A stretch of DNA of 64,000 nt from Phytoactinopolyspora limicola. Its GTDB lineage: Bacteria; Actinomycetota; Actinomycetes; Jiangellales; Jiangellaceae. Positions 27,940 to 35,584 of this stretch are shown one piece after another. Positions within the stretch are counted from its first letter, which is position 1. Each line of letters starts with the position of its first letter. The notes below the pieces were generated by a model, which saw only the letters and a program-made list of their open reading frames with translations, made no database searches and was not told where the DNA came from. Location: positions 362,889 through 426,888 of the forward strand of contig NZ_JAAOEN010000004.1 of the NCBI RefSeq assembly GCF_011320225.1. The letters run 5' to 3'. A program made the translations under genes and the position numbers.

Positions 27940-28024
27940 GTGGACGAGACCTCACGTTTGGCTGAAGGCAGGTGTCTGGCAAGGGTAACTCACCGATGCC
28001 CGCGCGGCAGAACACCCGCGCCGC

Positions 28025-28092
28025 CCTCTCTCATGATCATGAACACTTTGCCGTGTGATAGCACGGCAAAGTGTTCATGATCATGAGAGAGG
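28025..28092. terminator. 68-bp GATC-edged palindrome after the AAHS transporter gene
   Basis: Arms of 31 bp pair perfectly around a TGATAG loop (28056-28061). The transporter stop TGA (28083-28081, minus strand) is the TGATCA motif of the right arm. The inner stem (AACACTTTGCCGTG) differs from families A and B, but the TGATCA edge and the overlap with the stop codon are the same. It separates the transporter from ffh, both on the minus strand. Confidence 0.8.
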
Positions 28093-29394
28093 TGGGCGGC
28101 GGGGCACCATCGCGATCAGCACACATCCGAGTAACGCGAACCCGGCGAACAGGTAGAAGTTCCACTGGTAGCCGAGGGTGCTGGCCACGATGAAGCCACC
28201 AAGACTGGGGCCGGCGATCGCACCGAGCCGCCCGGTCCCCAACGACCAGCCGAGTGCACTCGCCCGACTGCCATCCGGGTAGTGCGTAGCAACGTAGCCG
28301 TTGATGAGGATCTGCGTCCCGGTGCCGGTGCCAGCGGCTGCCACCAGCACGAAGACCAACCCGTAGGGCAGGTCCGCGGACAGGCACACGATGGACCCGG
28401 CGGCCAGCAGGAACGCCCCGACGGCCACCACCTTGACGCCGATCCGGTCCGCCACGTGGGACATCGCCACGGTGCCCACGATGCCGCCGATATTGAGCGC
28501 CAGCAGGAAGCTCAGCGAGCTACCAAGCCCGTGTCCGGCGTCGTTCATGATCTTCGGCAGCCACGTGTTGAGCCCGTAGACCAGTAGCAGCCCGCAGAAG
28601 CTGGCGGCGGCGAAGATGAAGGTCGCGGCCACGTACCGCCGGGCGAAGAGTGGGCGCATCGCGGTGGTCAGACCGCGCCGGGCCGGGCCACCCGACTCCG
28701 CCGGTGGGCTGCTCGCGACGTCGCCTGGTGTGATCCCGTACTGGGCCGCGAGCCGCGCCGCCTCGTCGTGCCTCCCGGCCGCCCGGAGGAAGGTGATCGA
28801 CTCCGGCAGGTACCGCCAAGCGATGGGAACGACGGTCACCAGCGGTAGCCCACCGAGCAGATACATAACCCGGAAGTCGGTGTCCGGCAGCAGCGCCATC
28901 CCGACCAGCGCGGAGAGGATCGCGCCGACGAAGAACCCACTGAACATCAACGCGTTGTTGAGCTGACGACGGTGCCGCGGTGAGTACTCGACGGTGAGCG
29001 CCACCGCCGTCGGGACCACACCGCCGAGACCGATACCGGCAACGAATCGCAGCAGTCCGAAGACCTCCGCGTTCGGCGCGGCGGCGGTCGCCACCATCGC
29101 CAGCGAGAACCAGATGACCGAGAAGAGCATGACCTTACGGCGGCCGAGGATGTCGGTCACCGCTCCGACGACGAGCGCACCAACCAGCATGCCGATCAGC
29201 GCGTAGCTGCCGATGACGCCGGCCTGATCAGGGGTAACCCCCCACTCGTCGAAGGCGAGGATCGACGGGAGGGTGGTGCCATAGACGACGAGATCGTAGC
29301 CGTCGAAGACGATCGTGACGAAGCAGATGAGCACAGCGAAGCCAGCACTGCGCTGGCCCGCCGCGGGTCGCGCGACAGTCGTTCCCTGAGACAT
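28081..29394 (-). CDS. MFS aromatic acid:H+ symporter (AAHS family)
   Basis: A 437-aa twelve-helix carrier. Helix 1 carries the AAHS signature FDGYDLVVYG, the 2-3 loop has VTDILGRRKVM, and GIGLGGVVPTAVALTVEYSP lies in helix 4. These features are those of PcaK, BenK and MhbT/GenK. With gentisate dioxygenase next to it and on the same strand, uptake of salicylate, 3-hydroxybenzoate or gentisate is likely. The ATG at 29394 has AAAGGA at good spacing; the GTG at 29400 is an alternative. Confidence 0.92.
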   Translation of the reverse strand: MSQGTTVARPAAGQRSAGFAVLICFVTIVFDGYDLVVYGTTLPSILAFDEWGVTPDQAGVIGSYALIGMLVGALVVGAVTDILGRRKVMLFSVIWFSLAMVATAAAPNAEVFGLLRFVAGIGLGGVVPTAVALTVEYSPRHRRQLNNALMFSGFFVGAILSALVGMALLPDTDFRVMYLLGGLPLVTVVPIAWRYLPESITFLRAAGRHDEAARLAAQYGITPGDVASSPPAESGGPARRGLTTAMRPLFARRYVAATFIFAAASFCGLLLVYGLNTWLPKIMNDAGHGLGSSLSFLLALNIGGIVGTVAMSHVADRIGVKVVAVGAFLLAAGSIVCLSADLPYGLVFVLVAAAGTGTGTQILINGYVATHYPDGSRASALGWSLGTGRLGAIAGPSLGGFIVASTLGYQWNFYLFAGFALLGCVLIAMVPRRPPLS

Positions 29395-29554
29395 GTCCAC
29401 GTCCTTTGCCTGGGCGAAATCTGGGTGAAGTGTCGGGTTCCCCGAATGGGGATGGACGCTCGCGGCGCGGCGGCCCCGGGGAGCGCGTCATGATGGAGGT
29501 CACGGACCGGTCAGATCAGGTGGAGGCAGCGGACCGATCGAGCGGCAAACGGGC

Positions 29555-30601
29555 TCAGTCGAGGTGCTCTTCTCGGTAGATACCGAGGGCGCGATGCACC
29601 GGCTCGTTGGTGTAAGACATCAGCAGTACGTCGTCGCTGCGCGAACCGTTGATGTGCCGATGCCCCACCCAGCCGGGTATCGCGAAGACGTCCTTCTCCC
29701 CCCATTCCAAGACCTCCCCGTCGACCTCGGTACGCCCGGAACCGGACACCACGTGATACACGGTGCTGGAGGTGTGCCGGTGGGCCGCGCCGTTGAACCC
29801 GGGCCTGAGGCGGGCGATCCGGCACGAGATGGTCGGCATCACCGGACCACCGGTGTGCGGGTTGGTGTATTCGAGGAGCACGCCGTCGTACCGGCTGCCG
29901 TCGGCGTCGTCTCCGATGCTGGCCAGCGCCCGTTCGGTTTCGGTCCACGGATAGTTCCCGATCGGTGAGTTGACCGGGTCCGGCTGGATCCAGAGCGGGT
30001 TGAGGCGGCCGTGAATGAACTGCCGGTGTGAGATGTCGTCGGGCCGTTCGGCTGGCTGGCTTCGCTGGCCGTACAGCTGGAAGAAGCCGGCTTCGAGAGC
30101 GTTGATCAGGGGGTAGTCGAGGCCGTCGAGCCACATCATCGGGCCGTCGCCCTCGTGGTAGTGGTCGTGCCAGTGCCAGCCCGGTGTGAGGAGCAGGTCA
30201 CCGGGGCGCATATGGACCCGTTCGCCGTTGACGGTCGTGTAGGCACCTTCACCCTCGATGATGAAACGGAACGCGTTGGCGGTATGCCGGTGCGCCTGGG
30301 CGGTTTCACCAGGCAGGATGATCTGGATGCCGGCATACAACGAATTCACGGTGGCCGGCGGTTCGGTCATTCCGGGGTTGACCAGCATGAGCACCCGCCG
30401 CTCGGCCTCCTCCAGCGACAACGCGCCGGCGAAGTGCAGCATGTGCGGACGTAGCGCCTGGTAGTTCCAGACATAGGGGACGGCTTGGTTCTTAGGCGCT
30501 TCCGCGAACAGCTCGCCGAAGTACTGCCACAGCGGCGAGGTGCCCAGCGCCTTGACGGCCTCGTAGTGGTCGACCGCTGGGGTGACGGTCTCTGCAGACA
30601 T
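29555..30601 (-). CDS. Gentisate 1,2-dioxygenase
   Basis: A 348-aa bicupin Fe(II) dioxygenase that opens gentisate to maleylpyruvate. The first cupin has AHRHTANAFRFIIEGEGAY and TPGWHWHDHYHEG; the second has HRHTSSTVYHVVSGSGR. Both the metal-ligating histidines and the length fit the gentisate dioxygenase family. The ATG at 30601 has AGGAGG 8 bp upstream. It is divergent from the CoA-ester flavoprotein hydroxylase, with a strong inverted-repeat operator between them, so it should act at the end of that pathway (SdgD-like role). Confidence 0.93.
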   Translation of the reverse strand: MSAETVTPAVDHYEAVKALGTSPLWQYFGELFAEAPKNQAVPYVWNYQALRPHMLHFAGALSLEEAERRVLMLVNPGMTEPPATVNSLYAGIQIILPGETAQAHRHTANAFRFIIEGEGAYTTVNGERVHMRPGDLLLTPGWHWHDHYHEGDGPMMWLDGLDYPLINALEAGFFQLYGQRSQPAERPDDISHRQFIHGRLNPLWIQPDPVNSPIGNYPWTETERALASIGDDADGSRYDGVLLEYTNPHTGGPVMPTISCRIARLRPGFNGAAHRHTSSTVYHVVSGSGRTEVDGEVLEWGEKDVFAIPGWVGHRHINGSRSDDVLLMSYTNEPVHRALGIYREEHLD

Positions 30602-30640
30602 CGGTTGTCCTCCTGGGGTGTGAACTGGTGGCGTTAAGTG

Positions 30641-30675
30641 AAACAGATGATTGACCGAACGTCAATGATATGTTT
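30641..30675. promoter_or_regulatory. 35-bp operator-like inverted repeat in the divergent aromatic promoter
   Basis: AAACAgATgATTGAC (30641-30655) and GTCAATgATaTGTTT (30661-30675) pair at 13 of 15 positions around a 5-bp CGAAC spacer; the core ATTGAC-N5-GTCAAT is perfect. It lies 40 bp before the gentisate dioxygenase start and 121 bp before the hydroxylase start. The candidate binder is one of the two PaaX-type regulators at 37290 and 42470, by inference from gene context. Confidence 0.65.
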
Positions 30676-30701
30676 CGATACGTGCATCTTCCCACCACCA
30701 A

Positions 30702-30763
30702 TCCCGGTGATCGTCGCCAGCTTCTGGTCGCTATAGCGACCCGATCTGGGGTTTGATCACGGG
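30702..30763. repeat. Decayed GATC-edged palindrome (family B) in a divergent promoter
   Basis: Outer GGTGATC/GATCAC and inner GGTCGCTATAGCGACC pair, but the middle arms no longer match. The right half resembles the element at 60712, and the core that at 19921. It lies between two divergent genes, where a terminator would make no sense, 34 bp upstream of the hydroxylase start. It may be a remnant of an inserted element. Confidence 0.6.
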
Positions 30764-30796
30764 GCGGTTGGCGACATGAACGAGGAGGTCACGGAC

Positions 30797-32539
30797 GTGA
30801 AGGTCCGAATCATCGGTGGTGGCCCCGGTGGGCTATACCTCGCCGCCCTCGTCCGCGAGGCGGTACCGCAGGCCGACGTCGTGGTGTTCGAGCGCAACCG
30901 GCCGGACGAGACCTACGGCTTCGGCGTTGTCTTCAGCCAGCCCACCCTGCGGCACCTCCGCGAACACGACCACGCCGGCTTCGAGCGCTTGTTCTCCCCC
31001 GCGGTCCGCTGGCCCGGCATCGACATTCACATCGGTGGGCGGTCGTGGCGCTGCGGCGGGCACGGCTTCGCCGCCATCGAACGCCGGCTGCTCCTAGCCG
31101 AACTGGCCGAACGGGCACGCCGTGCAGGTGCCGAACTCCGCTACGAAACAACCGTCGACCCCGGCTCGGCCGAACTCGCGGACGCCGACGTCGTGGTCGT
31201 CGCCAACGGTGCCAACAGCGCCTGGCGCACTACCTACGCCGGCCAGCTCGGCGCCACCGTGGACACCGCCACCGCGAAGTTCATCTGGTTCGGCACCACC
31301 CACGTCTTCGACGGGATGACCTTTCTGTTCGAGGAGAACGAACACGGATGGTTCGCTGCCCACGCCTATCCGTACAGCCCCGAGCGCAGCACCTTTGTCG
31401 TCGAGACCGACCACGCCAGCTGGCGGGCAGCAGGTCTCGACGGGTTCGACACCGAGCAACCTCCCGGGCCATCGGACGCCGTGAGTGCCGCCTACGCCGA
31501 ACGTCTCTTCGCCCGGCACCTCGGCTCCGGCCGCCTCGTCGTCAACAACTCACGCTGGGCCAGCTTCCGTACGGTGCGCACCGGCAGATGGATCATCGAT
31601 GACCGCACCGTGCTGCTGGGAGATGCCGCACATACCGCGCACTTCTCGGTGGGCTCCGGCACCAAGATGGCGATGGAGGACGCCCTATCGCTGGCCGGAC
31701 ACCTCACCGCCGCCGCCACCGGCCACATCAGCGTCGGCGCGGCACTACACGCCTACCAAGCCGACCGCCAGCCCGAGGTGCGCCGGATCCAAGACGCGGC
31801 CCGGCCAAGCCTGTCCTGGTGGGAACATTTCGGCGAATACGCGACCCTTCCGCCCGCACAGTTCGCCCTGCATTTCCTGACCCGCAGCGGCCGGGTCGGC
31901 CGACACCGGCTCCAGCGTTCGGACCCGGAGTTCCTCGGCGACGTGCTCACCGAACTACTGGGTGATGCCGACGCCGCCGCGCTGAACCGCCCGCTCACGC
32001 TGCACTCCGGGCATCCCCTCCCCCATCGCCTGGTGGCCCTCGATCCGGCGGGAGGCGGACGCGCCTCGGCGAACAGCGACGACGCCACGCCGCACCTAGC
32101 TGACCTCGGCTCCAGCATCGCTCCCGGTCACGTCGCACATTCCAGTGTCGACGGGGGCGCGGCCAGGGTCGCCTGGTGTTGTGCACCGGCGGATCCGGCC
32201 GCGGTGCCAGCGTTTGTTGAGGCACAGACGTCAGCGCTGCTGTCCGCGGATCTCATCGTCGTCGAGGCGGCCGACGCCGACGAGTCCGGTGGCCCAGGGG
32301 TGGACGCCCAACTAGCCCAGCAGCGAGTGGCCGAGATACTCCGGCTTCGTCTGGGCCGGACGGTCGCCCTCGTCCGACGCGACATCACCGCCGACGACGC
32401 CGCCGCGCTCGTCCTCGCCGGCCGGACCGATCTGATCGCGGTCCCGACCCTCCGCGTGGCCGAACTGCTGGCCGACGACACCGGCGACGCATCGCCCGCC
32501 GCCGCCCTCACCCCACCCACCCGAGACGAGGTGCGATGA
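30797..32539 (+). CDS. Salicylyl-CoA 5-hydroxylase-like flavoprotein monooxygenase
   Basis: A 580-aa FAD monooxygenase. The N-terminal VRIIGGGPGGLYLA (dinucleotide fold), YGFGVVFS, and LLGDAAHTAHFSVGSGTKMAMEDA near 275-300 are hallmarks of the salicylyl-CoA 5-hydroxylase and anthraniloyl-CoA monooxygenase group. In the two-domain relatives the C-terminus is an OYE-like reductase of about 370 residues. Here only about 190 residues follow the hydroxylase domain; an AGRTDLIAV stretch near the end recalls the OYE C-terminus, so the second domain looks shrunken. GTG 30797 has GAGGAGG 8 bp upstream; the ATG at 30776 is an alternative. Its stop overlaps the ligase start (ATGA). Likely product: gentisyl-CoA. 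Confidence 0.82.
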   Translation: MKVRIIGGGPGGLYLAALVREAVPQADVVVFERNRPDETYGFGVVFSQPTLRHLREHDHAGFERLFSPAVRWPGIDIHIGGRSWRCGGHGFAAIERRLLLAELAERARRAGAELRYETTVDPGSAELADADVVVVANGANSAWRTTYAGQLGATVDTATAKFIWFGTTHVFDGMTFLFEENEHGWFAAHAYPYSPERSTFVVETDHASWRAAGLDGFDTEQPPGPSDAVSAAYAERLFARHLGSGRLVVNNSRWASFRTVRTGRWIIDDRTVLLGDAAHTAHFSVGSGTKMAMEDALSLAGHLTAAATGHISVGAALHAYQADRQPEVRRIQDAARPSLSWWEHFGEYATLPPAQFALHFLTRSGRVGRHRLQRSDPEFLGDVLTELLGDADAAALNRPLTLHSGHPLPHRLVALDPAGGGRASANSDDATPHLADLGSSIAPGHVAHSSVDGGAARVAWCCAPADPAAVPAFVEAQTSALLSADLIVVEAADADESGGPGVDAQLAQQRVAEILRLRLGRTVALVRRDITADDAAALVLAGRTDLIAVPTLRVAELLADDTGDASPAAALTPPTRDEVR

Positions 32540-34665
32540 CCACCACCCACCACACGTCCACCGGACCCGCCGCTTCATCCGAGGTCAACGCTGGTCCGCT
32601 CGCCGCGTTCGTTCAGCCCCGCGCCATCGCCGTGGTGGGCGCGTCGGCGGATCCCACCAAAGCCGGCGGCGCGATGATCCGCTCCCTTGACTGCTACGAC
32701 GGGCCGGTCCATCCGGTCAACCCACGGGCCACCGAGATCCTCGGGCGTTCCGCGGCCGCTACCCTCGCCGATATCGACGGGCCGGTGGACCTCGCCGTCG
32801 TCGCCGTCCCACCACCCGTCGTTCCTCAGGTGTTACGCGACTGCGCCGACGCCGGAGTCTCGGCCGCCATCGTGTGTGCGGGCGGGTTCGCCGAGTCCGG
32901 ACCCGACGGCGAACGGCTGCAGCACGAGGTGGCGGACATCGTCGCGGCCAGTGGCCTGCGGCTGCTCGGACCTAATACGTCCGGGCTGCTCGTCCCAGCT
33001 CACCGGCTGTTCGCAACCTTCATGCCGGGGGTCGCCGACCTGCCGGCCGGCGGGCTGGCGATCGTCGCCCAGAGCGGTGGGGTCAATCTGGCGTCGGCGT
33101 TCCTGGCCGCACGTCTCGGCGTTGGAATCAGTCTCGCCGTGGGGCTGGGGAACGCGGTCGACGTCGATACCGTCGACGTGCTCGACCACGCCGCCGCTGA
33201 CCACCGGACAACGGCCATCGCCCTGCACATCGAAGGGGTCGACGACGGCGCCGCGCTGATGGCGGCCGTCGAACGGGCCAGCGCGATCAAACCGGTGGTT
33301 GCGCTCAAGGTCGGGCGGGCCGACGTCAGCGAATTCGCCCGCTCGCACACCGGTGCGCTGGCTGGCGACTGGGCGGTGGCCGCCGCGGCTTTGGAGCAGG
33401 CCGGCGCGGTAGTAGTGGACTCGTTGACCGACCTGGTGGAGGTCGCCGCGGCGTTGTCGGTCCGCCGGCTGCCCGCCGCTGCCGATCCCGGCATCGGTGT
33501 CGTCACCGGGCAGGCCGGGCCGGGGCTGATCGTGGCCGATCACCTCGCCACCACCGGTGTCCGACTGCCGAGCCTCGCCACCCCGACCACCAATCGGCTG
33601 GCCGGACTGCTGCCGCCCTTGACCTACCAGCAGAACCCGGTGGACACCGGCCGCCCCGACGCGAGCTTCATGGAGGTGATGCGCACCGTCAGCGCCGACC
33701 CAGCCATCGACGCCCTACTCGTGTACGCGCTGCAGGAACCCGTCACCAGCGACATCGCGGAGGCGTTGGCCGACCGAGTCCGCCGTGGTGAACTACCTCC
33801 CGTCGTGATGGCGACGGATGGACCCGCCGCGGCGGTCACCGCCCAAAGAGCAACCCTCCACGACGCCGGAGTGCCAGTGGTCCGCGCGCCGGACCGGGCC
33901 GCGACCGTCCTGGCCGCCATGGTGACCGACGCGCGTCGCCAGCACCGGCGCGGCCGGACCGGCGGCGAACCAGCGGTCGAGATTCCGGTCGCCCGGCTGA
34001 GCGGGGCGGGCGCGCTAGACGAAGACGCCGGGAAGACACTGCTCGGCCAGCTCGGGATCGCCACCCCGCCCCGGCGGGTGTGCGACACCGTCGAGCAGGC
34101 CCGGCAGGCCTGGCGGGACCTCCCCGGGCCGCTCGTCGTCAAGATCCTGGACGCCGAGATCACCCACAAGGCGGCGGCCGGCGGGGTGCGGCTCGGAGTA
34201 CGGACCGAGGATGAGTTACTCGACGCACTCAACACCACCGCAGCGGCGAGCCAACGGCCCCGGTGGCTGCTCGAACAGCAGGTCGAGCCGGGCATCGAGG
34301 TGATCGTTGGTGGTACCCGCGACGCAGCGTTCGGCCCGATGGTCCTCGTTGGCGCTGGTGGCACCGGGGTCGAGTGGGGGCCGGCTCCGGTACTGCGGCC
34401 CGCCCCGCTGAGCAGCGCCGACGCTGACGAGCTGGTATCTGGGCTGCCTCCGGCGCTGCTGCTGGATCTCCGGCCAGATCGCCGGTCCGAACTGGCGGCT
34501 GTGGCGCACACCATCAGCTGGCTGCTCGCCGGACACCCGGAGATCACCGAACTCGACATCAACCCCCTGCGGGTCACGGCCGCCGGATTGATCGCCCTCG
34601 ACGCCGTCATCGTCGTCGACGAAAGCACCTCCGGCCGCGACACCAACACCCGGCCGCCCAGCTGA
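32536..34665 (+). CDS. NDP-forming acyl-CoA synthetase (ATP-grasp, ACD family)
   Basis: A 709-aa fusion. It has an N-terminal CoA-binding domain (AIAVVGASADPTKAGG), succinyl-CoA-ligase-like domains with AQSGGVNLASAF and the SHTGALAG motif carrying the phospho-His, and a C-terminal ATP-grasp domain (HKAAAGGVRLGV; LDINPLRV). Family members make acyl-CoA with ATP and CoA via acyl-phosphate and phosphohistidine. Inside this operon, together with an AMP ligase, it could supply or transfer CoA to the aromatic acid, the role taken by SdgB in the Streptomyces salicylate pathway; this assignment is inference. The ATG at 32536 overlaps the upstream stop by 4 bp. Confidence 0.88.
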   Translation: MTTTHHTSTGPAASSEVNAGPLAAFVQPRAIAVVGASADPTKAGGAMIRSLDCYDGPVHPVNPRATEILGRSAAATLADIDGPVDLAVVAVPPPVVPQVLRDCADAGVSAAIVCAGGFAESGPDGERLQHEVADIVAASGLRLLGPNTSGLLVPAHRLFATFMPGVADLPAGGLAIVAQSGGVNLASAFLAARLGVGISLAVGLGNAVDVDTVDVLDHAAADHRTTAIALHIEGVDDGAALMAAVERASAIKPVVALKVGRADVSEFARSHTGALAGDWAVAAAALEQAGAVVVDSLTDLVEVAAALSVRRLPAAADPGIGVVTGQAGPGLIVADHLATTGVRLPSLATPTTNRLAGLLPPLTYQQNPVDTGRPDASFMEVMRTVSADPAIDALLVYALQEPVTSDIAEALADRVRRGELPPVVMATDGPAAAVTAQRATLHDAGVPVVRAPDRAATVLAAMVTDARRQHRRGRTGGEPAVEIPVARLSGAGALDEDAGKTLLGQLGIATPPRRVCDTVEQARQAWRDLPGPLVVKILDAEITHKAAAGGVRLGVRTEDELLDALNTTAAASQRPRWLLEQQVEPGIEVIVGGTRDAAFGPMVLVGAGGTGVEWGPAPVLRPAPLSSADADELVSGLPPALLLDLRPDRRSELAAVAHTISWLLAGHPEITELDINPLRVTAAGLIALDAVIVVDESTSGRDTNTRPPS

Positions 34666-34699
34666 CCGACCGCGACCTCTTAGCCCCAGGAGAACCAGA

Positions 34700-35584
34700 A
34701 TGAGACTCGCCCGATTCGACGGCGACCGGCTCGGCCGGCTCGACGGTGACCAGGTGGTGGACGTTTCCGACGCGGTCATCCCCCACCCTGATGGCGGACG
34801 GCTGCATGGGTGGATCACCTCGGTCGCCGCCGGCACCACACCGTCGTCGCTCGCTGCCGCCGACGGCCCCCGTCGTCGCCTCGCCGACACCCAGCTGACC
34901 TGCCCACTCCCAGCGCCCCCAAAGATCATCGCCGCGCCGGTGAACTATCTCGATCACAAACAGGAGATGCGAGTCGAGCACACCGTCGCCAACCTGGGCA
35001 TCTTCCTCAAGGCCCGGACCAGCGTCATCGGGCCCGGCGACACCGTCATGCTCCCGTACACCGATCAGCGATTCGATCAGGAGGGTGAGCTGGGCGTTGT
35101 TATTGGGCGGCGAGCCCGCAACGTTCCGGTCGAGTCAGCCATGGACGCGGTGTTCGGCTATACGTGCCTGCTCGATATGAGCCTGCGCTCGACCGAAGAC
35201 CGGTCCACCCGCAAGTCATTCGATACCTTTACCCCCATCGGACCCTGGGTCGTCACCGCCGATGAGATCCCCGACCCGGCCGCACTCGGGCTGCGCTGCT
35301 GGGTAAACCAGACGCTGCGCCAGGACTGCTCCGTCGCCGATCTCGTCTTCGACGTGCCGACGCTGGTGGCCTACGCCAGCTCGGTGATGACCCTCGAGCC
35401 GGGTGACGTCCTCGCCACCGGCACCCCGCAGGGTGTGGGTCCGGTAGCCGATGGTGACCACATCACTCTCGAGATCGACCGGGTCGGCCGGCTCGACGTC
35501 GCCGTATCCAGCCGCGACGCCATTCCGTATGCTGCGCGGGTCGGCGCGGCCAGCACGGGACCACGAGGAGGATCTAATGGGTGA
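34700..35584 (+). CDS. Fumarylacetoacetate hydrolase (FAH) family protein
   Basis: A 294-aa protein. Substrate and metal motifs are visible: APVNYLDHKQEMR, FDQEGELGVVIGRRAR (acidic ligands), GYTCLLDMSLR, LATGTPQGVGPVADGD. In gentisate pathways FAH members hydrolyse fumarylpyruvate or maleylpyruvate to pyruvate plus fumarate or malate. No maleylpyruvate isomerase is visible in the window, so direct maleylpyruvate hydrolysis or an isomerase elsewhere must be assumed. The ATG at 34700 has AGGAGA upstream. The stop overlaps the next gene by 8 bp. Confidence 0.88.
   Translation: MRLARFDGDRLGRLDGDQVVDVSDAVIPHPDGGRLHGWITSVAAGTTPSSLAAADGPRRRLADTQLTCPLPAPPKIIAAPVNYLDHKQEMRVEHTVANLGIFLKARTSVIGPGDTVMLPYTDQRFDQEGELGVVIGRRARNVPVESAMDAVFGYTCLLDMSLRSTEDRSTRKSFDTFTPIGPWVVTADEIPDPAALGLRCWVNQTLRQDCSVADLVFDVPTLVAYASSVMTLEPGDVLATGTPQGVGPVADGDHITLEIDRVGRLDVAVSSRDAIPYAARVGAASTGPRGGSNG

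Noticed and set aside
27940-28024. SRP RNA or tRNA gene next to ffh
   Set aside because: The interval is too short and shows neither the SRP Alu/helix 8 motif nor a cloverleaf; no tRNA was recognised elsewhere in the window.
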